A stretch of 5,471 nt of DNA from Planctomycetaceae bacterium (lineage in GTDB: Bacteria; Planctomycetota; Planctomycetia; Pirellulales; Thermoguttaceae): NCBI GenBank assembly GCA_031254675.1, contig JAIRTV010000405.1, positions 1 to 5,471 on the forward strand, read 5' to 3'. Of the stretch, positions 1-5,213 are shown piece after piece. Under the pieces are notes generated by a model. The model was given only the letters and a program-made list of their open reading frames with translations. It was not told the origin of the DNA and searched no databases. Positions within the stretch are counted from its first letter, which is position 1. Every line of letters starts with the position of its first letter. Made by a program: the position numbers and the translations under genes.

Positions 1-4
1 TTTT

Positions 5-11
5 CTCCTTT
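5..11 (-). promoter_or_regulatory. Shine-Dalgarno of a gene starting beyond the left edge
   Basis: Read on the minus strand, the last bases of the window are AAAGGAGAAAA. AAAGGAG is a near-perfect ribosome binding site. Only four bases follow it before the edge, so at normal spacing the start codon would lie just outside. No plus-strand frame is open from the left edge, because all three meet stops within about 25 bases. The protein itself cannot be seen. Confidence 0.45.
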
Positions 12-439
12 AAAATGAGAAATTGAAGTTTTACAGATTACATAACAAATAATCTGCTTTGTTGTAAAGTTGGGAAAACGTAACGCCGAGAAACGGCAAC
101 AGAAATATCGCTCTTAGACGGAGCGACACGTTATTGATGACGGGCTTATTCCCACCGATCAAAGTGGTGCATTACAATTAAAATGTAACGCTGAATTATA
201 CCCATGGTTTGATACGCGACGCTCCCTTATCGGGAGCCACGCAACTCTACCAAACCACAGTAATTTTCTACACGGAAAATCCGTTGATCTTGTAGAAAAT
301 CACAGTTCGCCGAAGCGATCATCAATATTGTTGACGTACTCGATTGTTGTTTTTACCCGAACAAAAATTCGGGTAATTTATTCTTCAAAATGGAAAAATG
401 CTCTCCAAATGTTAAAATTTAAAAACAGAATTTATTATG
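12..439 (-). ncRNA. Candidate long structured RNA or 5' leader
   Basis: This 430-base stretch has no convincing ORF but holds a run of hairpins. In minus-transcript order they are: 353-361 with 368-376 (9 bp); 307-310 with 315-318 (4 bp closing a C-UUCG-G tetraloop); 263-272 with 291-300 (10 bp, with an alternative inner 272-276/280-284 stem); 202-211 with 251-260 enclosing 216-218/240-242 and 221-226/232-237; 169-176 with 184-191 (8 bp); 152-155 with 164-167; 108-113 with 121-126; 85-88 with 94-97; and 36-40 with 50-54 just before the ribosome binding site. Several stems are complete only in the minus-strand RNA, where mismatched bases become G-U pairs. I see no signatures of RNase P RNA, tmRNA, SRP RNA or a riboswitch I know. 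It could be a regulatory leader, an independent small RNA, or the RNA part of a mobile or defence system whose protein lies to the left. Confidence 0.4.
202..260 (-). other. Compound hairpin with strand-specific G-U pairs
   Basis: Bases 202-211 pair with 251-260. The central seven pairs are Watson-Crick. In the minus-strand RNA, two of the three outer pairs are G-U (203/259 and 204/258); in the plus-strand RNA they would be C-A mismatches. After an internal loop, GCG at 216-218 pairs with CGC at 240-242. A 2x2 internal loop follows, then GCTCCC at 221-226 pairs with GGGAGC at 232-237 around a five-base loop. It is the most elaborate fold in the left region. Confidence 0.45.
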
Positions 440-445
440 TTCAAA

Positions 446-499
446 ATATTACACGATTCATCGGCACTTGTCAAGCCGGAAAATAAAAAAATTTTTTTA
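446..499 (-). promoter_or_regulatory. Near-consensus sigma70 promoter with UP element
   Basis: On the minus strand, TTGACA (474-469) is followed after exactly 17 bases by TAATAT (451-446). The -35 box is perfect and the -10 box matches five of six bases. Directly upstream, where an UP element would sit, is the tract AAAAAAATTTTTTTATTTT (498-480). Transcription would start near 439 and run left through the hairpin-rich region. It is the best promoter match I found in the window and resembles promoters of highly expressed stable RNAs. Activity is inferred from sequence only. Confidence 0.6.
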
Positions 500-509
500 G
501 GTCAGTATT

Positions 510-573
510 CAGTGGAATTTTCGTTAAAAAAATCAAACCTGATGATTACCTATTTTTAACGAAAATTCCATTG
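510..573 (-). terminator. Long inverted repeat, possible terminator of the GH10-like gene
   Basis: Bases 513-530 are the exact reverse complement of 553-570 (18 bp). The arms extend outward to 510/573 through one G-T pair. The 22-base loop holds a smaller stem, 531-535 with 543-547. The repeat begins 8 bases after the stop of the minus-strand gene at 582, so a 3'-end role is natural. However, the stem is AT-rich and no T-run follows it directly; the nearest, TTTTTTT, lies 14-20 bases further on. It may instead be a processing or stability hairpin, or a small mobile-element relic. Confidence 0.4.
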
Positions 574-581
574 GTATATTA

Positions 582-2093
582 TTATTGCAAAATTGTTTGC
601 CTTAGAAAGATAAAATGTTTGAAAGCGAGTTTTAGCACACGTTGCGAATCAATCAGCCCAGTAAAAGGAACCAAATCCATGTCAAGAGATTTTGTGTCTT
701 CCAGATTTTCATTGGTGTCCTGCAAAAGCGTCCAGAAAATACCACGCACAGTTCTTTTACCAAGAATTGTTTTGAGCATTATTTCCGTCCAGAATTGTTG
801 CAGTCCTTCCGACCATTGGTATTCCGGCGGAATCGCTTGGTCAATCTCCGTCATCTCCGCACTCGCAGCACTCGGTATTGATAACGTTACGTAAACATTT
901 TTGCCCAGAAAACTCCATTGATCAATCATGGTACTCACCGCCATTGGATCACGCGGCAATGTCGAACGATTATTAAAACCGAAATTAATCTCAATAAGAA
1001 ACGAATCAATTTCATGGCAATTCATCAGAGATTCGGCAATTTGAATTTGATCATATTCCGGAATATGCGTGAGTGCGTATTCTCCCCAAGGTTGGTCAAT
1101 TCCGACAAGAATAGGAGCTTCAATACCACAATGTCGCATTTGTTGGGCGAGATTTCGTACCAATGTAATAGCACGAGTTTGCGAAATTTCGGGAATGTCG
1201 TAAGAGTTGAACCGGCTCGCCAGAATCCAAGACTGAATAGCAGAACCATAACGTTCCGTAATGGCGTTGACAAAACGGGTTGCGTGAGTTTCGAATGCTC
1301 CCTCTTCATGCAAATGCGGAATCAACCAGATTGGAAAAGCCGAAATATCGAAACAAAGAAGCGGTCCCATAATAATATCAAAACCAAATCGTGAAGAATT
1401 GCTCATTCGTTTTTCCAAAAGTTCCCAACGAAACCGCCCAGGTTCCGGCTCCAGAACACGCCACAACGGCATCGGAATCACCGAATGGAACGCTTCTTGC
1501 AAGAATTTAGCGTAAAGATCAAATTCGTACAACGATTCAATCGGATGATTGTTCAACCCAATACCAAACCGAACCGGCAATTTTTCATCAATACGCATAC
1601 GCCAAGCAAGCGATTGTTCCGTAAACGCCGAGGTACATTCAAGCGTAATTTGTTCCAATTCTCCCAAAAGTCCAACCAATTCTTGTTCGATTTCGGGATT
1701 GTCGTCTGTAACAGCCGCTTTGGAAAAACGCCGCGAAACGGTTGTGATTCGGTTTTTCAGTTCCGGCGGCAACCGGAATCCAAACATTTGCCAATCAAAT
1801 TGTTTCCGAAGCAACCGCCCCAACGAACCACGCCCAAGCTCCTTGATTAACGAATAAGGACGCTCCTGACAAATTAAGGATTCTGTCGATTCCATCGTCA
1901 ACCCAATTTGAGAATGCAACCAAGGAACATGAACTGTTCCGCTTCCTTTTGCCGAAGTATAAACAACCATCTCGTTCTCGTTTAGAACAATTTCCGTTGG
2001 ATACGGCACACGCCCCCAAGTAGCAAAATAAGATTTTTTCAGAAGCGGTTCCGGAATAATTCGGGACGAAATATGAAATCGTAACTCGTTCAT
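582..2093 (-). CDS. GH10-like TIM-barrel protein, probable non-canonical glycoside hydrolase relative
   Basis: This 503-residue protein has an N-terminal part of about 165 residues that I cannot name, then a TIM-barrel-like part (about 175-500). The barrel resembles endo-1,4-beta-xylanases of family GH10: WRVLEPEPGRFRW (211-223) matches the GH10 start motif, and IFWTLLQD (452-459) followed by GLIDSQ matches the last strand. At strand 4, where GH10 has WDVVNE, it reads WILASR, so the acid/base glutamate is absent. At strand 7, where GH10 has TELD, it reads VTLSIP, so the nucleophile is absent. Other acidic residues look placed for function, in GIDQPWGEY (331-339) and LIEINFG (366-372). I recall similar planctomycete proteins annotated as xylanases, but hydrolase activity is doubtful. 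No signal peptide is seen, so it is probably cytoplasmic. I chose ATG at 2093; an in-frame TTG at 2102 would add three residues. Neither start has a Shine-Dalgarno. The gene appears monocistronic. Confidence 0.88.
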   Translation of the reverse strand: MNELRFHISSRIIPEPLLKKSYFATWGRVPYPTEIVLNENEMVVYTSAKGSGTVHVPWLHSQIGLTMESTESLICQERPYSLIKELGRGSLGRLLRKQFDWQMFGFRLPPELKNRITTVSRRFSKAAVTDDNPEIEQELVGLLGELEQITLECTSAFTEQSLAWRMRIDEKLPVRFGIGLNNHPIESLYEFDLYAKFLQEAFHSVIPMPLWRVLEPEPGRFRWELLEKRMSNSSRFGFDIIMGPLLCFDISAFPIWLIPHLHEEGAFETHATRFVNAITERYGSAIQSWILASRFNSYDIPEISQTRAITLVRNLAQQMRHCGIEAPILVGIDQPWGEYALTHIPEYDQIQIAESLMNCHEIDSFLIEINFGFNNRSTLPRDPMAVSTMIDQWSFLGKNVYVTLSIPSAASAEMTEIDQAIPPEYQWSEGLQQFWTEIMLKTILGKRTVRGIFWTLLQDTNENLEDTKSLDMDLVPFTGLIDSQRVLKLAFKHFIFLRQTILQ

Positions 2094-2147
2094 CGGAAAC
2101 AAAGAAAACTATCAAAACAATTGAAACAAAATTAAACAACTCGCTTC

Positions 2148-2176
2148 ATTGTAAAAATATTTCACCCCAAAAACAA
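2148..2176 (-). promoter_or_regulatory. Candidate promoter of the GH10-like gene
   Basis: On the minus strand, TTGTTT (2176-2171) and TACAAT (2153-2148) are separated by exactly 17 bases. Transcription would begin near 2141, leaving an untranslated leader of about 48 bases before the ATG at 2093. The -10 box matches five of six consensus bases and the -35 box four of six. The surrounding DNA is AT-rich, so chance matches are possible. Confidence 0.4.
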
Positions 2177-2331
2177 GTAGCCAAACAAGAGAAAAAAATC
2201 GAAACAATCAGAAATTTGTTGTCGTCTTGCGGTAGGGCAAAACGATTGCCAACCCAAAAATCCACCAAAACAGAATCAATACAACAGCAAACAAAACCAA
2301 TAACAATTTTGTGTGTCAATTTTTTTTGTAC
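2177..2331. other. Spacer between divergent promoters, A/C-skewed
   Basis: No gene is visible here. From about 2249 to 2316 the plus strand is made almost only of A and C, with very few G or T. A small hairpin at 2231-2254 (GGCAA at 2236-2240 with TTGCC at 2246-2250, plus three outer pairs) lies between the two promoters. A TTGACA on the minus strand near 2319-2314 has no convincing -10 box. Confidence 0.35.
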
Positions 2332-2361
2332 TTGACGAGCTCAACAGTTTAAACGTACAAT
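2332..2361 (+). promoter_or_regulatory. Sigma70-like promoter of the DUF1501 gene
   Basis: TTGACG (2332-2337) and TACAAT (2356-2361) are separated by 18 bases, each matching five of six consensus positions. The start point would be near 2368, giving a leader of about 80 bases. TGTAC (2327-2331) and GTACA (2355-2359) form a spaced inverted repeat around the promoter that could be an operator, but it is short. Confidence 0.5.
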
Positions 2362-2433
2362 GATTATTTATTCGATGTCGATTTATTTTGTTTGCGTTAT
2401 TTGTCGTCATCAACTTTCCACAATCAACTAATT

Positions 2434-2439
2434 AGGGAG
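2434..2439 (+). promoter_or_regulatory. Shine-Dalgarno of the DUF1501 gene
   Basis: AGGGAG lies eight bases before the ATG at 2448. This is good spacing and fixes the start codon, in agreement with the Tat signal beginning at residue 6. Confidence 0.7.
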
Positions 2440-2447
2440 TTTTTGCA

Positions 2448-3797
2448 ATGGACACACCCAATCGTCGCGAATTTTTGACACGAGTTGGTTTAGGGACGGC
2501 GATTTTTTCGTCTTTGGACGGCAATCTTCGTGCCGACCAACAACCGGAAACACCGAACCTTTCCACGCCAACAGTTCCTCTACCGGAGTTCAAACCCGGT
2601 AAGGCGAAATCTGTAATTCAAATCTGGCTTTGGGGCGGACCGTCCCACGTGGATATGTTCGACCCCAAACCCGAAGCCGGAAAAGAATATTTCGGTCAAT
2701 TCGACCAACCAATTGATACCGCCGTTTCCGGCATGAAATTCGGTAAACTTTTACCAATGTTGGCGTTGCAAGCGGATAAACTTTCGGTTATTCGCAGTAT
2801 GACACACGGCAATAACCATCACGAAACCGCCGCATTTATCATGCAAACAGGACGTGAACCAGGAGCAGGAATTAGTTATCCGAATATTGGAGCCATTGTT
2901 TCTCGCTTCAAGGGAATTGATGCCGGTTATGACAATCCAATTCCGCCTTATGTTGTTCTGACGAGCGGGCAAGGTCGTTTTTCGGAATCGGGTTTTCTTG
3001 GAGCGCGTTACAAACCGTTTGTCACGGGCGGGAATCCGAATCAAGATCCGTTTCTTGTTTCCGGTTTTGTTGTGAAGGGCATGACGTCGGAACGGCAATC
3101 GTATCGTCGCGGTTTGATTAAACGGTTCGATGTTCTTGGGCAAGCCGATCCCAACAATCCCGTGTACGACCAACTCGATACCACCGTCGAACACGCCTAC
3201 AATTTAATTCAAGGCGATGCGGTTAAAACGTTCAATCTTGCTACGGAAGATGCGGCAATTCGCGACAAATACGGTCGCACAACTTTTGGACAATCTTGTC
3301 TTATGGCTCGCCGTTTGGTCGAAGCGGGCGTGCCGTACATCACCATCAATTCTCCCGGTTGGGACACACACAAAAAACATTTCGAAGCAATGAATCGAAA
3401 ATTGCCGGAATTTGATCAAGGCGTGGCGTCGTTAATTGAAGATTTGGCAGGGCGTGGTTTGTTGGACACGACAATTATTTGGGCGTGCGGCGAATTTGGG
3501 CGAACACCAAAAGTCGATCCGAATCCACCATGGTTTGGCGGACGTCATCATTTTGGGGCGTGTTTTTCGGTAATGGTAGCAGGTGGCGGTTTCAAAGGCG
3601 GACAAATTCTTGGCGCGTCCAACGAAAAAGCCGAAAAAGTACTTGAGCGTCCGGTTTATCCGCAAGACTTGCTCGGAAGTATTCTGGAACTCATGGGAAT
3701 CAATCCCGATGCACCGTTGCCGAACACTCGCGGTTATGATGTTCCGGTCATGCTTGCACCTTCGGAAAAAGGAAGACTTCGCGAAATTATGTCATGA
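2448..3797 (+). CDS. DUF1501 family protein with Tat signal
   Basis: This is a complete 449-residue protein of the DUF1501 family, which is abundant in Planctomycetota and, as far as I know, related to the alkaline phosphatase/sulfatase superfamily. Its substrate is unknown. The N-terminus NRREFLTRVGLG carries the twin-arginine motif (R6, R7), so it is probably exported folded by the Tat system. Family blocks appear in order: IQIWLWGGPSHVDMFDPKP (57-75); the SMTHGNNHHE region (117-126); PGWDTHKKHF (303-312); CGEFGRTP (347-354); GGRHHFG (364-370), with possible metal ligands H367 and H368; and VAGGGFKGG (377-385). The end, NTRGYDVPVML, is typical. Metal binding by the D, H and E residues in these blocks is inferred from the superfamily. 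DUF1501 genes often sit beside a DUF1549/DUF1553 gene. Here the gene stands alone, with its own promoter and terminator. Confidence 0.95.
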   Translation: MDTPNRREFLTRVGLGTAIFSSLDGNLRADQQPETPNLSTPTVPLPEFKPGKAKSVIQIWLWGGPSHVDMFDPKPEAGKEYFGQFDQPIDTAVSGMKFGKLLPMLALQADKLSVIRSMTHGNNHHETAAFIMQTGREPGAGISYPNIGAIVSRFKGIDAGYDNPIPPYVVLTSGQGRFSESGFLGARYKPFVTGGNPNQDPFLVSGFVVKGMTSERQSYRRGLIKRFDVLGQADPNNPVYDQLDTTVEHAYNLIQGDAVKTFNLATEDAAIRDKYGRTTFGQSCLMARRLVEAGVPYITINSPGWDTHKKHFEAMNRKLPEFDQGVASLIEDLAGRGLLDTTIIWACGEFGRTPKVDPNPPWFGGRHHFGACFSVMVAGGGFKGGQILGASNEKAEKVLERPVYPQDLLGSILELMGINPDAPLPNTRGYDVPVMLAPSEKGRLREIMS

Positions 3798-3808
3798 AAT
3801 TATGTCGC
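3783..3808 (+). repeat. 13-bp tandem duplication at the DUF1501 stop
   Basis: GAAATTATGTC occurs at 3783-3793 and again at 3796-3806, a period of 13 bases. The TGA stop (3795-3797) spans the junction. Because 13 is not a multiple of three, the second copy is read in another frame, which stays open to TAA at 3844-3846, just before the terminator stem. With one copy removed, the protein would end in twelve more residues, RKIVHVVCLVCQ. Confidence 0.6.
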
Positions 3809-3847
3809 GAAAGATTGTTCATGTTGTTTGTCTTGTTTGCCAATAAA

Positions 3848-3880
3848 AAAAACCTGCCGATTTATAAACGGCAGGTTTTT
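3848..3880. terminator. Bidirectional rho-independent terminator
   Basis: AAAAACCTGCCG (3848-3859) pairs perfectly with CGGCAGGTTTTT (3869-3880) around a nine-base loop. Read on the plus strand, the GC-rich stem is followed by five T for the DUF1501 gene, whose stop lies 50 bases before. Read on the minus strand it is followed by eight T for the convergent PEP-CTERM gene, whose stop lies 29 bases away. The minus-strand version looks stronger. Confidence 0.9.
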
Positions 3881-3909
3881 GATTAAATGTTTTCAAATTC
3901 GGTGATGGC

Positions 3910-5007
3910 TTAGCTCTTTTTGGCAAACCGTCGTCGAAGCCCAAGACCAATCAGACCAAGACCAAAAATCACGATTGATGCGGGTTCTGGAGTCGCTGCC
4001 GGACCGTCTGGATGTGAAATATCCGTTTTCCAAACATCAGCCGCAAAACCAATCAGTGAATCATTACTATCAGTAAATTTGTCAATTCCCAATAAAATTT
4101 CCGCCGGATAACTATCAACAACAAACGCAATATTATTATTACCATTTTCCAGCAAACCCTCTGCGAAAAGTTTTTCTAGATTCAATTCAAAATCATAACT
4201 ATCAAACCATTTCGACTGATTCGTATCTGCACTCATCCAATAATATTCGCTTTCCAATCCCAACAATGACTTTCCATTGAGTAACACATCTTCCAGATTA
4301 CCAAGTACGGAAAACCAACCGTTGAGATATTCCAATGTGGTTTGCGGGTCATAGACGAAACCGGTTACGAAAGCGTAAATGCCCATTCCATGATCGTCGA
4401 GTGATTTGGAGGTATTCGTTTTCTTCGCCTCCCATGAATCTGTGGCGGCAGTATAATTCCAAGAATGGACGGAGGTTTTGTCTTCATAACCACTGTCAAG
4501 AGCAGCAGTAGAATCATAAGCGACAACCGCCGATTGGCTATTCGGACGAATAAGTTGATTGTAACCAGTTTGTGCTTCGGGACTATTATTGGCATAAGCA
4601 TTCGCTCGTTGTCCGTAGATACTGTTCAAATCAATTGAACCCATTCCGCCATCTGATACTTTGTGGTATTCAACTTCGTGAGATGTGCCGGACAGCAAAC
4701 CGTAATTCTTCGGTTTGGTACTACTAGCACTTGTCGACTCGGTGGTCATCTGATTGCTTCCCAGCGTGTTCTCTAAATAACCGGTTAAGGCTTCGAACCG
4801 TTCTTGCCAAAGTCCGGTTTTGGTTTCATTGTTCTTGTTTTTGTACTCAGCGACTTTGACTGCCGAGTAAGCTGTTCCCCAGTTACTGGCATTGTCAATA
4901 CTTGTGCCAAGATACACCGGTGTCTCTGTCGTAATAGTGTCTGCAAAACTGTTGGCGGCGAAAACGATAGTAGCGATTGCAACGAGCGTGAAAATAAGTT
5001 TTTTCAT
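3910..5007 (-). CDS. Exported PEP-CTERM sorting-domain protein, function unknown
   Basis: The 365-residue product begins MKKLIFTLVAIATIVFAANSFA, a Sec signal peptide with likely cleavage after SFA (residue 22). It ends with a textbook PEP-CTERM tail: TPEP at 339-342, a hydrophobic segment (about 344-357) and RRR at 358-360. In known systems such proteins cross the inner membrane and are then cut and anchored by an exosortase; no exosortase gene is in this window. The middle is polar, rich in N, S, T and Y, with no cysteine. A part around 205-300 (GWFSVLGNLEDVLLNGKSL, then ENGNNNIAFVVDSYP) resembles beta-sandwich, galactose-binding-like domains, though this is a pattern impression. I do not recognise the protein family. 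The ATG at 5007 is chosen because AAAAGGA precedes it by eight bases; the in-frame TTG at 5025 lies upstream of that site. It is convergent with the DUF1501 gene. Confidence 0.93.
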   Translation of the reverse strand: MKKLIFTLVAIATIVFAANSFADTITTETPVYLGTSIDNASNWGTAYSAVKVAEYKNKNNETKTGLWQERFEALTGYLENTLGSNQMTTESTSASSTKPKNYGLLSGTSHEVEYHKVSDGGMGSIDLNSIYGQRANAYANNSPEAQTGYNQLIRPNSQSAVVAYDSTAALDSGYEDKTSVHSWNYTAATDSWEAKKTNTSKSLDDHGMGIYAFVTGFVYDPQTTLEYLNGWFSVLGNLEDVLLNGKSLLGLESEYYWMSADTNQSKWFDSYDFELNLEKLFAEGLLENGNNNIAFVVDSYPAEILLGIDKFTDSNDSLIGFAADVWKTDISHPDGPAATPEPASIVIFGLGLIGLGLRRRFAKKS

Positions 5008-5015
5008 AGTGAGGG

Positions 5016-5022
5016 TCCTTTT
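5016..5022 (-). promoter_or_regulatory. Shine-Dalgarno of the PEP-CTERM gene
   Basis: On the minus strand, AAAAGGA (5022-5016) lies eight bases before the ATG at 5007. It decides the start: the longer frame from TTG at 5025 would place this site inside the coding region and spoil the signal peptide's compact MKK beginning. Confidence 0.75.
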
Positions 5023-5088
5023 CAAAAAAATTGGTTTTGTTGTTATTGCGATCTACAGACGTTGCAGATAGCAAAATTAAATGTTTTT

Positions 5089-5119
5089 GTTGCTCCTCAT
5101 AGCAACGGTTTACGTAAAC
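5089..5119 (-). promoter_or_regulatory. Hairpin and 12-bp palindrome in the leader of the PEP-CTERM gene
   Basis: GTTGCT (5089-5094) pairs with AGCAAC (5101-5106) around a six-base loop, which reads ATGAGG on the minus strand. Right next to it is the perfect palindrome GTTTACGTAAAC (5108-5119). Both lie 80-110 bases upstream of the start codon, inside the probable transcript. The palindrome could be a repressor operator of LacI-like half-site type. The hairpin exposes a GG in its loop and could bind a regulator. Both roles are inference. Confidence 0.35.
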
Positions 5120-5183
5120 GCAGATACCATGCCAATTCGAGAAAAAAAATTAATAATTTTGCTAAACCCAATAAATATAGTAG

Positions 5184-5213
5184 TTTATAAAAAAATAGTT
5201 AATAAAGTATCAA
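5184..5213 (-). promoter_or_regulatory. Candidate promoter of the PEP-CTERM gene
   Basis: On the minus strand, TTGATA (5213-5208) and TATAAA (5189-5184) are separated by 18 bases. This would give a leader of about 170 bases holding the palindrome and hairpin. An overlapping alternative, TTAACT-17-TATATT, lies slightly downstream. The region is so AT-rich that chance matches are likely. Confidence 0.35.

Noticed and set aside
353..376. Nine-bp hairpin as a plus-strand terminator
   Set aside because: It is followed by only a weak, broken T-tract (TTTATTCTT), and no plus-strand gene precedes it. It fits better as one of the hairpins of the minus-strand RNA.
1..439. RNase P RNA, tmRNA or SRP RNA in the structured region
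   Set aside because: The conserved core sequences I know for these RNAs, such as a T-loop GGTTCRA or the RNase P GAGGAAAGTC block, are absent on both strands.
571..894. Open frame of 107 codons on the plus strand
   Set aside because: It is antisense to the C-terminal end of the GH10-like gene, and its first bases lie against the inverted repeat with no ribosome binding site.
918..1394. Open frame of 158 codons on the plus strand
   Set aside because: It lies entirely antisense to the GH10-like gene, has no ribosome binding site, and its peptide is rich in N, R and F without domain features, as expected for a shadow frame.
2751..3194. Open frame of 147 codons on the minus strand
   Set aside because: It is antisense to conserved DUF1501 blocks and has no start signals or protein-like pattern.
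5008..5025. Longer PEP-CTERM protein starting at TTG 5025
   Set aside because: It would put the Shine-Dalgarno inside the coding region and add six residues before a signal peptide that already begins properly at ATG 5007.
4804..5190. Open frame of 128 codons on the plus strand
   Set aside because: It is antisense to the signal peptide and leader of the PEP-CTERM gene, has no ribosome binding site, and its cysteine-rich peptide looks like a frame shadow.
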